Shown piece by piece: positions 37,481-52,100 of a stretch of DNA of 64,000 nucleotides (positions within the stretch are counted from its first letter, which is position 1; every line of letters starts with the position of its first letter). A program made the translations under genes and the position numbers. Below the pieces are notes generated by a model, which worked only from the letters and a program-made list of their open reading frames with translations, was not told the origin of the DNA and did not search any database. This stretch comes from Panorpa germanica (Eukaryota; Arthropoda; Insecta; Mecoptera; Panorpidae): NCBI GenBank assembly GCA_963678705.1, contig OY783203.1, positions 39,680,347 to 39,744,346 of the forward strand, written 5' to 3'.

Positions 37481-39394
37481 ACAAATCAACTAAGAAAAAC
37501 AAAAATCAAAAATCAAAACGATTCATCCAGACACTCGTTGTAGTTCTTAGAAATATATAACTTAAGTTTTTATTGTATTATATATTTTAATAGTTGTTAC
37601 TACAGAAAATATATAGTGGAAGGACAATAAATATATAGATATATATATATATATTCATATACACATATCGATTCAAAAACACTTCTATCAAGGACATTGC
37701 ACTATACAAATATGACTCTCCTCTAGAGAGTCTCGTCTAATCGCTATCCTTTTGCAAAGGTGTACAACTGCTTCTACGTAGTATATTTAGAGGTGGGTAT
37801 CGACTTTTCTTTCAACTTTCGTACAAGTATAATCATGTTATATAACGAATATTATTGATGAGTTTTATTAAGTACAACCAAGCTTCGTGAATGGTCAGAC
37901 AACCGTGGGAAGGATCTGAGCTTTTAAAACGCACATGTTGTGAAATTGTAGATTGTTTATATTGTAGTTAAACTGCATGTGGTGTAGCTCAGTTGTGTGT
38001 CAACTTTTATAGGTTAAAATAATATTTATAAATCAGAGTAACGTGTATATTATTACGTTCATTTCGTGTATTGTATGGTTGGTTTACTAACCTGTAAACT
38101 TTTTAATGGGAAATGTACAAAATTTTACGAGTTTTTTGGTATAAAAGTGAACTAACCACTTGCAAGTTTCTCTTCATTTAAATATAGCTACTTAAGTTAC
38201 TTTAATCCTGTTAGTTCTTTATTTTTATTGGTCTCGTATTTGGTGGTCGTCTCGACATCATAATAGTATTATCTTTTTTAATATATACTCCTTTAATCTA
38301 ATCCTATAGTAAACTACGGTATTGTTTATAAAGTAACTTAGTATTTGTTATACTTATGCAAAACACCATAGTGTATCTTGAAACCATACCACTGGACATG
38401 AACGTAATTTAATTTCCAGTTAGGTACTACTGGTTGCACTCGCTTCCTCCAAAAACTCAGTTCTACCTAGTATAAATTTGTACGATCTCTGATTTATTTG
38501 CATTCATAATCAATTAATATAATTTCCAAGTTAGGACTACTTTTTTGCAAATAAAGATAATTTATAAAATCTCAAATTCAATTCCATTATATACTGCCGC
38601 AATCTATATAAATATTCCATATTTATGTTAAAAATTGTCACTGGAAATTCAGTTCAGACATACTGAAAGTCAAATTGTTCTTCAAACGATTATATTTTTA
38701 GTTTTAATTATTAAAAAGTATCATTATTTCGAAAATTACAAGTAACGAAGTAACGTCATTAACATCACTGTAACTCGTAAACCAATGGTCGGAACGTTAT
38801 GAAATTTTACAACATATCGTTTGAAACTTGTTACTATCTAAAAATCATATAGATTTGTCAATCTCTATTTCATCCTACGAACTTATTGATTAATGTGTTC
38901 AGATTATTTGAACTGATTTACATTTTACATGAATTACTAGCTCCTGGTCACCGTACATCGATTTGAAGTTAAAAGCAGGGCAACTAATGTATTTCATACA
39001 ACAATATACAAGTATTTGTGTATATGCACAATAGTTCTTAATAGAAAAAGTCAATAATGAAAATGTCAAATGCAAACATTCTATATTTACTTAATTAAAA
39101 CAAACAAATACACCGTAGTATACATTAAAGTTTAATAATTCACAGAAACCAAATGTAGCTTTTGTATGTTGAAATTTTCAAGGATTGAGTACAACACAGA
39201 GAAAATAATACAAGGTTAACAAATTTAGTTAAGTAATGAATTTTCTTCCTCTATTCTCCTGGTCATACGTTACTAAATATTTCAATTGATTTACTATCAA
39301 AATCAGAGATATGAGGTTATAGGGGAAAAGATGTTTTTTCAGTGTTAAAATCCTTTTTAGTTATTATTCTGCTAAACTGAAAATATGTATATAG
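37481..39394. other. AT-rich spacer
   Basis: No gene, RNA or element ends recognised. Confidence 0.5.
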
Positions 39395-39578
39395 TAAAAA
39401 TCAGAGGTTATAAGAGCGGTATAAATTTATAATACGATAATGAATTTTGTCTTATTCGTTTCTATATACATTATAGAAAAATAAATGAGTCAGTGCTTTT
39501 TAGTTATATCAGCAGTTTATACCCCACAACTTGTTTTAAATATGAGTCACCGCCGAACTCTCGTAACTTCAACCATAT
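39395..39578 (+). mobile_element. MITE family C, left end missing
   Basis: From GAGGTTATAAGAGCGGTATAAA to CGCCGAACTCTCGTAAC it matches 27,150-27,317 closely (including TCTATATACATTATAGAAAAATAA and CAGTTTATACCCCACAACTT), but the left TIR is absent. Confidence 0.8.
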
Positions 39579-39924
39579 ATATTTATTGCTGAACAAATTT
39601 TATATACACGAAAGACAGGACACTGGCCGATTAGGGTTCAATCTTCGGACTATCGCAATATTTTTTGGGTTTGATTATTATCAAAGTTAATTGGATTATG
39701 TTTTGTTTCATAATCATAAAACTTATGAGACAGCGGCCACATATGTGAGGCACGATAACATTAATATTGTCAAAATTGTAAGAGTTTGTCGGTGAAAGAA
39801 CTCAGCATATAGAAAATAGACTGATGTTAAATAAATTTAAAAAAAAGTAATCGATTTTATGTAGCCTTGTATGAAACTTAATGTGTAGTATCGATGTTTG
39901 AATATACATTTGAATATATCTCTT

Positions 39925-40475
39925 CTAAACTCTGTTGTATAACAAAGACAGCAATGCATAGAAGTGAAGAGGGTAGGATACAGACATGACGTCAAAAGAT
40001 TAGCGATGTGTTATGAATTTTGATCTCTTTAATGATTAAAGGAATTAAAATGACTATAATGTTTGCTAACATCTTCGACTTATTAAAAATTAAATGAATA
40101 TTTGAGGTCTTGATGGCTAACTTTATCAATATATTATAATATATGATAGTACAGTTTCATAGAAATGAAGAAATGTGAAACACACATAAAATATTTTGCT
40201 TATACCAGCTAAGGATTTAAAATTATACTTTTTTCAATGTTCTTGTGAACCATGACTTAATTTCTATAAAACGAAACTATAAATAGATACAGTTGGCTAC
40301 CAGAACCTCAAATGTTTAATTATTTTTTAATAAGTTCTTATATTTTACAAGATATTAAAAAATAAAAAAATTATTTTGTCTCTTTAATTATTAAAGAGAT
40401 GCAAATGTGAGTCAACGCATGGTACATCACATCCGATGATTTGCCATCTCTTTCATACAACAGAGACTAACAGCT
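39925..40475. repeat. Degenerate inverted pair related to MITE family B
   Basis: The left arm (39,925-40,165) runs ACTCTGTTGTATAA, ATGATTAAAGGAATTAAAATGA, TTTGAGGTCTTGATGGCTAAC, TTCATAGAAATGAAG. The right arm (40,250-40,475) has the inverse order: TTAATTTCTATAAAACG, GGCTACCAGAACCTCAAAT, TTTAATTATTAAAGAGAT, ATACAACAGAG. Both arms resemble the right half of family B (24,290-24,490). The outer ends with GGGCTTGTGTCC are lost. Confidence 0.7.
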
Positions 40476-40489
40476 ACACTTTTAAAAAA

Positions 40490-40613
40490 AATGCAGTGAA
40501 AATTACTATGTGGTCATAGTACATAGGTGCTTTTATTTCTATCTAAACATTTGAATTACTAGCACGCAAATACAATGTTCACATTGTAATTTTTACTGCA
40601 TATTTCTCACAGT
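40490..40613. mobile_element. MITE family D, decayed left end
   Basis: The right end TTTTTACTGCATATTTCTCACAGTG and the inner AAAATTACTATGTGGTCATAGTAC match the complete copy at 52,224-52,359. The left TIR is degraded. Confidence 0.7.
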
Positions 40614-41600
40614 GTGGGTTGTCTATCCCACGAAGTATTATATTATGAAAGTTGCGAAAAAGGAAAAATAATCTAGATTACTTATCTCTTGTATGACGTC
40701 TTATGCAGAGCTAAAACATGCGGCAAAACTGAAATTTAAATTTGATACAGCTCCGACAACTTTGAAATATTAAAAAAAAAAATACTCCAATATAAAAATA
40801 ATAAAATTTACACCTATACAAAAATACAACTGATAAAAAGCCAGCTTGCTACTGTGATGTAATAATATAAAATATTTACTAATGAAAATATTATTTCTTA
40901 GATCATTAGTGAATACAAAGCAAATAGTTTTTTTCTATAAGAAAATGTTTTCTTATCAATGACAAATAAAAGAATTTTTATTATCACTACATCAAATCAT
41001 AATGTTTCCATTCTTATCGTCATCTGTGCTATATATGAGGTCAAAGTTCAGGTCAGCTATATTATAAACAACTCCGAATGTTGTGTTTTGAGATAACGAT
41101 GAAAACAATATTCGAGCATGCAGTATACTACATTATAATTTTGTTTGGATGCATTTATGAATTATCTGACGTAAATCTTAGAGTTGAATCAGATAGAGAT
41201 TAAAATTTTACATACTGCTAACTCAACCCAAATTTCCTTTTCGAACGAACTGTACGATGACGCAAACACAAAACATGGATATTACCTAATATTCATTTAG
41301 TATTTTACTTAAGCGAAACCTAGAAACATTTAATTTAACTAGGTATACATAAAGGTGCTATGATACGATTTAATCCTTGAAAGGGCTTCTTAAGATTATA
41401 TAATCCCTAAAAGAACCTATACAAAAAGTTTTAAGAATATAATAATGGGTGAAAAGGTAGTTTTACTTTTTCAAAGAAACAGTAAAATAGGTTGATTTCT
41501 TGATTGAATTTGTTAATATGATATTTTCCTAATAAAATATTTGGTGATATGGCCCACTTAGCGAAGTGAAGTTCCATTAATCGTCGTGTGACTTAAACAT
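40614..41600. other. AT-rich spacer
   Basis: No gene seen. An old repeat resembling 36.2-36.35 kb lies at about 41,270-41,430. Confidence 0.45.
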
Positions 41601-41975
41601 CCCAGTAAACATTTTGGAGTAAATTCTACTTAATTTTTATTACATATCATGAATTTTTTGTCTGGAACGTGTTCGTTTTCTATTCAGTCGTTCAAAGGAA
41701 AGGTCCTTTTTATGAGCTACAGGCATTGCAACGACGGTTCACTGCTAAATTAAAAGCGGAGTAGGTTTATGATTTATGACCGGATAATAAAAATATACCC
41801 ATGTGGGAAAGAAACAGAAATACTTAATGAATGATGTTGGAAAAAGAAAGAATATTATTATGAAAAACTAACACAAAATCTGTGACAGGTAGAGAACTTG
41901 TAAAGCGTTAGAATAGAATTGTACGAGTGACTCGAACTTCACCAAATAGGACACTTCACCAAATTGTTTACTGGG
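41601..41975 (+). mobile_element. MITE family A, 375 bp, left member of an inverted pair
   Basis: Same 375-bp length, ends and interior as the copy at 7,096-7,470, with only a handful of substitutions. Flanked by AT on both sides (41,599-41,600 and 41,976-41,977). Confidence 0.93.
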
Positions 41976-42331
41976 ATGCGACATCCAACATTTGTTGGAA
42001 GAAGTTGTACAACACGTTCACACTAGTGCGACATGCAACTTAATACGTCGCAAGCTTTCATATTTTGAACGAATTCCTTCAACCTACTTTGGAAACAAAA
42101 ATATTTAGGAAAAAAAATTAATAAAACTCAGTTATTTAAAAAGGTATCTGCTAACTCGTGCTTATTCTTGTCAAACTCAGTTCGACAAGGGTCTATTGTT
42201 CAGGTCTATTTCATTAGTTCATTTAAACACCATTTTCAATTATTTTTATTTATTTACTAAACATAACTAAAAGAAACGTCAACACACACTGAGATTATAC
42301 TGGAGACTGACCCTTTTGCTCGAGATCACAT
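41976..42331. other. Spacer inside the family A inverted pair
   Basis: A 356-bp stretch starting GCGACATCCAACATTTGTTG and containing GTTCACACTAGTGCGACATG, which looks like part of another repeat. No open frame. Confidence 0.6.
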
Positions 42332-42706
42332 CCCAGTAAACAATTTGGTGAAGTGTCCTATTTGGTGAAGTTCGAGTCACTCGTACAATTCTATTCTAAC
42401 GCTTTACAAGTTCTCTACCTGTCACAGATTTTGTGTTAGTTTTTCATAATAATATTCTTTCTTTTTCCAACATCATTCATTAAGTATTTCTGTTTCTTTC
42501 CCACATGGGTATATTTTTATTATCCGGTCATAAATCATAAACCTACTCCGCTTTTAATTCAGCAGTGAACCGTCGTTGCAATGTCTGTAGCTCATAAAAA
42601 GGACCTTTCCTTTGAACGACTGAATAGAAAACGAACACGTTCCAGACAAAAAATTCATGATACGTAATAGAAATTAAGTAGAATTTACTCCAAAATGTTT
42701 ACTGGG
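42332..42706 (-). mobile_element. MITE family A, 375 bp, right member, inverted
   Basis: Exact inverse orientation of 41,601-41,975, again 375 bp with nearly identical sequence and AT flanks on both sides. With its partner it forms a 1.1-kb palindrome with a 356-bp loop. Confidence 0.93.
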
Positions 42707-43144
42707 ATGTATATTCATATAAGTTGTATCAAGGTGTTATTGAAAGATTCTATATATAAACTAGCCATCATACTTTTACGCAGATGAAACAGGTCTTTAT
42801 ATACCTTTTATACCTGCTACTTGTAAAAGGACCCCGCTTTCAAGCTACGATACGTTCTTAACTACATATTACACTATTTATTCTCAAAATTTAAGTTTTG
42901 CTAAAATGACATAGATCTGTCATCTATTGCTATTACTTCTGTTAAGTTTTTATACAAAACCGAAGAATCTGTAGTTTAACGGTGCGATTCTAGAAACTTT
43001 TATTCCATTTACATTATGTTTGAACTTCATATATTCGTTGGTATAACATGATTGTTATTTAATGATTATCGTGTATGGTGTATAATCAATACAAGAACTT
43101 GTGAATGCAAGTAAAATATGTTTTATTTCTCTGTCAGGTTTACA
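42707..43144. other. Sequence before the ChT coding start
   Basis: Last part of an intron in the ChT 5' region; a good acceptor (TTTCTCTGTCAG) ends at 43,137, followed by 7 bp of UTR and the ATG. Confidence 0.6.
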
Positions 43145-46100
43145 ATGATTAACGTAGCTGGAGTTGTGAGCATTGTGCTCTTCTACCTTCTGATCCTAGG
43201 GGTTGGAATTTGGGCGGCACGCAAAAAACAAGCTGGAAATGATTCTGAAGAAGAGGTAATGTTAGCTGGACGCAGTATAGGACTCTTTGTTGGAATATTT
43301 ACAATGACAGGTTAGAATAATTCATCTTTTAATTATTACATTCAAAATTCATACTCTTTAAATTTTAATTTCAAGATTAATCTTTAAGCTTTCTCTTTGC
43401 TTGTTTTCTATTAAATTTAATGAAAAATTTGTTCTTGGGATTATATTTTCAATTATTATAATCTTATTTTTCAGCAACCTGGGTGGGTGGGGGTTACATT
43501 AATGGAACGGCGGAAGCCATTTACACTTCAGGACTTGTCTGGTGCCAAGCTCCGTTTGGCTATGCTCTTAGCCTCGTATTCGGTAAGAAATTATTTATAT
43601 AAATATGTACATAACTTATGTATTTAAAAAAAACCCAGTAAACATTTTGGAGTCACTTTGTCATCATATTGAAAATGCGTATGATTTTTTGTCATGAAAA
43701 AGTTCATTTACAGTTATGTTTCTCACAGTCGTTCATATGAAATGTCTATTTTATCGGCTACTAATGGCGAAACCACTCCATCTGTCGGAATACAAATGAA
43801 GATAAAGTTAATGCGAACAATAATTGAAATGCAATAGTGATTGAAACGTCACAAAAAGGGACACTTCACCAAATTGTTTACCTAGGAAAGTGTACAGAGA
43901 AATTGAAATGTACTATATTTGTCGGGCGCAACTACCGAGTGGTGTGTATAACGGGCCTAGAACTCATTGATGAATAATTTCTAGCGGAAAAAACGCGAAT
44001 CCTGTAACACATGGAATCATATAAAGATGCACACCATCGGTTTCAATTCTCCGCGGAAAAAAATCTGTAGATTTCTACAAAAATCACCGCGGCAGTAAAT
44101 TTTTTGTGGACTGTGGACACACGAAATACAGAATTAATTCTGCAAAACCCATATGCTTCTGTCGGCGTATCTCTTTGTAAGCAGTATGCCAACCGTAGTT
44201 ACATCTTTTTGAATATCCATTAACACGACAAGATATATAAATACAACAGTATAAAAACAGTTCTTGGTCGAGTCAAGTACCGCGTATAACCTTAGATGAA
44301 TTGATCCGCAGTGTGTGCTAGGTAACTTTTAGTATACGGAATTAAAACGCCGTGGAAAAGAACCGCGTGGAATTATTCCTCAATAGGCCTAAATCACTTA
44401 ATTGACAAAGTTGTTTCTTATGCTGACCAGTCGACGTATATCTTTAGATATCATACAGCGATGCCCACCAAAGTATTACTAGAATGGGCTTGTGTCCTCA
44501 TTTTTTAGTGGTCGATTTTTTAATTGTTAATTGAAATTGATGTTAATAAATGTGTATTGGCGTGTCTATTTTATTAAATATCTAAATGTTCACGGAGATA
44601 TAGCAATTAAAAATTTGAATTGTAGTATATATAATTGAATTGTAAAGCGCTAGAATTGGTCGGCCATATTTGTATGACGTAAAATGCATTTTAACGTCAG
44701 TTTGCGTCAGTTATTTGTTTAGTAGGTCAGTGCTGTAGTAATGTTTTGTAGCTGTAGGTAGTGTAAATAATCAAGTCAAGTCAAATAATAATGAGTTTTT
44801 ATTTTATTTAATCATGTTACGGCAGACATATTATTGAAATTTTATTGTTCCTTGAAATAGTAATAATAATATTTGATATTTTGATATATAAATACATATA
44901 GCACAGATTTATGAGCTGTAAGGTTGGTAACCTTACACAAGGATTGTGATGTCACATGCAGTTGGAATGTGTACAACGTTGAATCCCTTTAATAATTAAA
45001 GAGACAAAATGACTTTTTTAATTGTTAATATCTCTTAACATATATATGTTAAGAGATAATACTCCTTATATAAGGAGTTATTAAAAAATAATTGAAAATT
45101 TGAGGTTCTAGTAACCAACTTTATCAATATATAGTACACTTTTATAGAAATTAAGACATAGGACACAAGCCCATTGTTTTTAATAGTTAACCAGCGTTTT
45201 CTTCTAAATACTTAAATGTTTTATTGTTACCCATTACTGCTTTTAACAAGATATAAAACGAAAAATGCATACTATTATAGAAACGGAAAGTGTTTAGCAT
45301 ATTGATAGTGTTATTAGCATAATTTATTAATTACAACAAACATAAGACCTGGATGTACATATTAAACATTCGAAACATCTGCCACTGTATCCTGTTGCTG
45401 TTCAGCATTGTTCAGTACGAAGGCATAACCACGCAAATCTACGCTATTTTATTATTTAAAGGTAGTAACGCTTGTACGCACTGCGAAGGGGAAACCCACA
45501 CAGTTTGTTATTATTTCAAAGATACGTACAATAATCGATTTGCAAAATGAATGGTTGGTTCTATAATAGCAGAACCCTTTTCTATTCTAAGTCTAGTTTG
45601 AAATAACCCACAATCGTTAAGGTTAAGGGGGGTAATGCCAAGTCGATACAACAAAAGCATATTTTCGATAATGTTTTTTTGATGACACAGTTAATATATA
45701 ATTATTTATATAACTACTACATGATAAAATAATATTTAAAGAATACTTTGTGAAATTTTCATAAATAAATATCAATAAATGAGGCATTGACAACGAATCT
45801 CTGAACCAGCGATAATCCTCATCAGTGGATTATCTGAATTCAAAAAACAAAAATGATTTCAATAATTGTTAAGTTTCTGCAGGTAACTCTGTCAAGTTTT
45901 ATTGATTTTTCAATTTTTTACAGCACTTAGAAGTCAAAATAACGATTTTTCATGAAAATAATTAGAAACTTTTTATTTTAAAATACGTTAAAATAAAAAA
46001 AAATAAAATACACTCGGCAGCGTTACCTCGGCATTTATGTAAAGAAAAAGTGTCCAAAATTTCAAAAGAATCGGTGCAGTAGATCGGTTTGAGCTAGAGA

Positions 46101-49100
46101 GGGTATGAACTCTGAAAAAGCTAATTGTGAGAAAAACGCGTTTAAAACTTTCAAAGAAAGACCAGACCAGAGAGGTGAAAACTTAAAACTCTATATCTCC
46201 GACACTTTTACTCCAATCGCCTTCAAATTTTCACACAATAAACTTAATAATATGTTGTACATTAAAATAAAAAAAATTGAAACCTTACCCCCTTAACAAA
46301 TACGTTATTAACCCAGTTACTTATTTTTCCAACAAAAGATACGTCATTTTACTATGGAGAACTATTATCAAAAACCAAACAGCTCAACTACAACCACAAT
46401 ATTATTGTCGATATTGAAACTTTATTAAAATATATGTATCTCGTTTTTCAGAAATCAAATTCAAATAAGTTATTAGTGTAAAATATACATAATAGTATTT
46501 AACGGATCCCATTCCTAATCTCTCTTTTTTATTGATGTAATAGAAAGTAAATTGCTTGTCATAAGCTGTTGAGATAACTAAAAGTAATTTATTTGATAAA
46601 CGTCCGACTGTTTGTCATACGAATTTTGTAATTTAGACCTCCTAAACGTGTCTACCATTCATTTACAGCGATACTAAGCCCTTCTGTCGAATCACGTTAC
46701 AAAATATATAACAAAATTGATGTTTGAAACATGTCGAGACTCGAGAATGTCATATTGATTTGAAAATGTACCCATATAAGTAATCTAATTTTAAAGTACT
46801 TAAAATATGAGATTCCGTTTGCTTTTTGATAGGGGAAGCTTCAAACATATATTTAGAAGATAAATATTTATAAATAGGTTGGATTTTCCGTTTTAGGAGC
46901 CAATATTTTTAGTAATATTAGCTTAGAGTGTCGGTAAATATAAAACTACAGTTTAGAAAAGAAACTGGAACATATTTTGTCTACTACAATTGATTGGTTT
47001 TTGTTTTCATAGGTAATTTTCCTATTTTATTTTTAGGGGATTCTTATATTGGTTTTCTTTTGTTGTATCGCTACATCTCTTTTTAGCTTCCATTCCGAAT
47101 GCATTTCTTCCAAGTCCAATTTAGAAAAGTTATTTTTGGTGACGTATACAGGTTTTCCAATTAGTTAATATAATTACCCTAGCATACAAACATAAGGCAT
47201 ATCATACAAGACATCTAATTCAATGCCGTTTATATTTTATGATGTATGGTTTTGTACGCCTCTTATTTAAAAAGTTGTGGCGTGTTAATCCGGTCCCGAA
47301 TCTGCTACTCTCATCGTTTCAGCCATTTAACATCTACACCAGTTTTTAATTGTGTACTCCTTAATGCTTAAGAGATTAAGAGATTATGCGAGAGCATTCT
47401 AAGATGTGTAGAAATAAATTAAAAATACCTTGCAGTGACGGAGTAAGACTTTGTTAAGATTGAAGTTCAAAATCTCAAGTTGCATTAGGCCCAGTGTAAA
47501 CATGTATAATATTCTGTTTACTTTAAATTTTCGCTGTAAAAGTGACTTTTTCTTAATTAATTTTATTCTATTCAGATTTCGGACCTACGATTTTTTTGAT
47601 CTGGGGCGAGAACTTGACACAAACGCTGCACTTTCGGAATACACCTAGTTTCTTTTCCAATATAGTAAATTTCTGATCTATTATATAAAAAACTTTATGA
47701 TCATCAAGAATCAATCAAATACACTTTTATTAAAAAACTTTATTATAGTGGGCACCAGAACAACAGATCTTTAATATAGTGGGCACTTTCATATAGTGTA
47801 AGAGATAAAATCTTCTTAGGTAGCTGTAACATTGCCTTGGTAACTGTTTCAGATTTCTTCCATCTAAGAAAAGTTTTAGAGATTGTAACTTATATAGATT
47901 AGAAGTTTGACTTACATTTAAAAGTTACAAAAGTAGAATAAAGGAATTATTGGATTATAGGATGATTCATGTATGCTAGTTGAACAATGCTCTACAAGCT
48001 ATACATATCGAAATACTTTTTATTAGATATTGGAACTGTTTTAGAAGTTGTGACCATTTCTTATATTACTTATATAACTTTATGAAAACGAAACTTATTT
48101 TTGGTTCATACTCTATTTAATGTAATGTATTACTTTATTTTAATGTTTTTGCCATTAGGCATTACATTCTTCCGCCTTAAATCAGGTAATAGGTAACTTT
48201 TATTACATTAGATACACATTAAATACATGTAATTGTACTTAGCGAGCAGCGGTTTGTTATTCTACTTTATTTACAATTTGAAACTGTTCTTAAGGCGTTC
48301 GTCTCCATTTACACAAACATCATTAATATAAACAATAATACCCCCACCATTACCCCCCTGCCCGATTTTTCACCGCATCAGAATGATTGATTTTATTGTA
48401 TAAAATAATTCAAAAACATGACTTAGTATAATGCATTTTGTACTTAGTATTCTGAGTCGAAAATAAGCAAATATAATAAAATATTAAAGGGTAAGGTTAT
48501 ACCAATGGGTCTATAAGTTCAATTTTTTAAAATTCTAATCTTAAGGGCACAATAAAGCACCTTAAACATTGCTTACTTTTTAGGAATTAATTTATACTAG
48601 TTTCATACAATTTTTTTAAATTTTTACATTATTAAATCCTTTATTTATCTTTATTTAATATATTTCACCAAAAAAATATTTTCTAAACAGACTCCGTCGT
48701 TGCAGTCTTGATTTTTTTTATATAAATAAATTAGATGTCAAGTTCAAGGCATGAGAAGAAGAATTGAATACTGATGCCTTACGCCTTACGGCTGTACTAA
48801 TTATTACAAAGAATTTTCTAGCTACGAGTGTTATTAAATTTGCATAAATTCATAAATTAGGTGGAATATTCTTCGCAAACGAGATGCGAAAGCAGGGTTA
48901 CATTACCATGTTGGATCCTCTTCAAGACAGCTTCGGAGAACGCATGGGAGGACTCCTCTTCTTGCCGGCGTTGTGTGGGGAAGTGTTCTGGGCTGCTGGA
49001 ATCTTAGCAGCACTTGGTAAATCTTACCACTTACTATTTATAATGAAATTTATGTACGATGTAAGTTGCTTAGAACGTTTTCTACGGTAACAAAGTTATT

Positions 49101-52100
49101 TGTGTTTCTTTTTAACACGAGTCTGTCGAATTTTATTACATAGAATTGTAAATGCAAAAAGAAGGTTCAAAACTGTTGAACTTTCTCGCTTAAATGCACG
49201 CAGAAACTTGTTTTTTGATTAATTATGGACCGACTTTTGAATTCTTAGTTAGCTGAGGTTTATATAAACCTTGGTTTAATTTAAATTGTAACTTTGTTAG
49301 TTTTGTTTTTCAGCTGTCATAACTGTAGCTTAACTAATGTAGGCAAAATATCTCGGTTACAATTTTTATTAGTTAACTGAGGTTATAAACAAAACTAGAA
49401 TTGAAAAACCCATTCCTTTTATTTAAGCTTCATATATGTTATAACTAGAGTTTAACTGAGGATAAATAAAAACTATGAGTGATGTGATTTTAATAGGAAC
49501 GATCATGGTTTCTTTAAGTGACCAAGTCTTTTTTTTAAATATTAAAATAGTACAAATAAATAAACAATTAGTTCAGATAAATAGGTTTTATAAATTATTA
49601 TTAATAATTAAAAAATACATCAACATTTAGCATATATTACACTTCATAATTATCGAAATATGTCACAATTGACCACATCAAATATTAATTGTCAAATTTA
49701 ATTACTTCTAGTCACAATTGACTACAAATTGTAGGCGTGTCAGAAAAATTTGCAAACGGGCCATGCTTATTACACGTGGCAATACGTTCATAAGAATTCT
49801 ATTTTAAATAAATGATTTTTTGCGCTTGCTTTCTTTAATTAGAAAAAATGAAACTATCTTAGCAATTTTCAATTATTTTTTACTTTCGCAATATATTTCA
49901 TTGATTCTTTTAGATGAGACATTTAGATGTTTTCTTATTTATATTTTACATAAAATCTTTCATATGCATAAAATATTGACCATAAACAATTGAAATTTTA
50001 CTTAGAGTCCATGCATAAATTCATCACACAAATTTCAAGCTATTCCCACGCCCTCTTCCTACCCGTCCTTGTTCCACCTTGGTGTGATGTCACACATTTC
50101 AATTACTACAGTTTTTTGTAATATTGTATAGTTTTTAGAATAAATGATCTTTTGTTTTCTCTTATATCTTATGGAAATTTCTTAATTTCTCTTTCTTTTC
50201 CAATTTACTTATATATTTTGTACTACATGTAATGTGACAACGCTTCGTAACCACTCCTCCCTTTTTCGTGTGACGTCATTTATAATAGGCCCCTTAAAAT
50301 ATTTTATGGAAACTATATTACTTTTAAAAGTAAATTATTCAAAGGTAAATGCCTAATAGTACTTCTTCCTTGCTCAGGTGCCACTTTATCAGTTATCATC
50401 GACATGGACCAGCGCACTAGTGTCATCCTGAGTGCTTGCATCGCCGTGTTTTACACTCTGTTTGGTGGACTCTACTCCGTGGCTTATACAGATGTAATCC
50501 AGTTATTCTGCATCTTCATCGGGTTGTGGATGTGTATTCCATTTGCCTGGACCAATGAACACGTGGCTTCTCTTAGTTCTATGGACGTGGATTGGATTGG
50601 ATCCATTAAGCCAGATGAATATTGGTTCTATCTTGATTATGGATTGCTTTTGATCTTTGGTGGAATTCCTTGGCAGGTAACATCAATAAAATGAAAGAAT
50701 TGTTTCTATAAGTCTGATTATACTTTAATTTCTATTTTAAGGTATATTTCCAACGAGTGTTATCCAGTAAAACTGCAGCACGTGCACAAGTATTATCCTA
50801 CGTAGCAGCTTTTGGTTGTATCTTGATGGCAATTCCACCAGTATTGATTGGAGCTATTGCAAAAGCAACAGGTAAGACTTAATCTGATTTTAAATAAATG
50901 GATAATAGTAAGTTCAATTATATTAAGAATATTAGTATTTATTTAAATAAAATGTTTCACCTTAAAAAATCTGTAATCTTGAGTTGTTTGTATGCAAATA
51001 TGCATCTTTGCTGAGCTTTTTTGAATTTATAAGTAGGCTACCGATTATGCGTGTAAATTTATAAAAATTAGTCCTCTTAATTACTCCTTAGTATCTGTAT
51101 AAAAATGGTAAATTCATTACAAGCATACGTGACAGAGAAAATTTATTGTATGGTTTCAAAGAAAACTTATTGAAAAAAGAAATATATCTGCCATGCCGGT
51201 TTGCTGTAATTAATTTTGCATTTTACATTTACTTAAATTCGAATTAATTTTTTTTAGAAAAGTTTCTAATTTCTTACCTTATTATTCAAAGATTTTCTTA
51301 ATTTTCTAACCGTGTTAGCGCAAAACCGTATTACAAGAGGATTACCTGTATTATATTGCCTAAATGTTTTTTTCTTAACTTTCTATCAGCTTGGGATGAA
51401 ACTGATTACAAAGGGCCGTACCCACTGACACAAGATGAAACCAGCATGATTCTTCCAATGGTTCTGCAATATTTGACACCAGACTTCGTGTCCTTCTTTG
51501 GTCTTGGTGCGGTATCTGCTGCTGTGATGTCTTCGGCTGATTCCAGTGTACTATCTGCTAGCTCCATGTTTGCAAGGAATGTTTACAAATTAATTTTCAG
51601 GCAACGAGCTTCTGAAATGGAGATAATATGGGTCATGAGAGTTTCTATCCTAATCGTTGGTGTTCTTTCTACTGTTATGGCACTTACTATTCCATCAATT
51701 TACGGTTTATGGTACGTAAGAATTTATTTATGGAAAAATATAAGTTGTTTCTTTCACTCTTTAGTACTACTCTATACGTTTGTCTCAACAGCTTAAAAGA
51801 AAACATCTGTTGATGCCCGAAAAGAATAGTGCTTTTGTATCTTTTGCGAAGTGTTATAGAACGCTAAACGAACGCTAACGCAATATTTCCGTAATATTTG
51901 GCAGATGTCGTGTTTCATTTCTAACCTCAAAATTTGTACTTTAAAATAGAAATATCACAACTTTTCACGGAAATATTTTATTCTGTTGCTTTCTTATACC
52001 ATAGGTTTGTCCTTTTATGCTATTGAGATACATACAGTAGCGGATTAGGTTTAAATACACTGGTTGTTAGTGAAAAAGTTTGAAATTGAAATTCATTAGT

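Noticed and set aside
51628-51813. Alternative frame across ChT exon 6
   Set aside because: Overlaps the real exon and reads into the intron; the exon 6 frame is fixed by homology.
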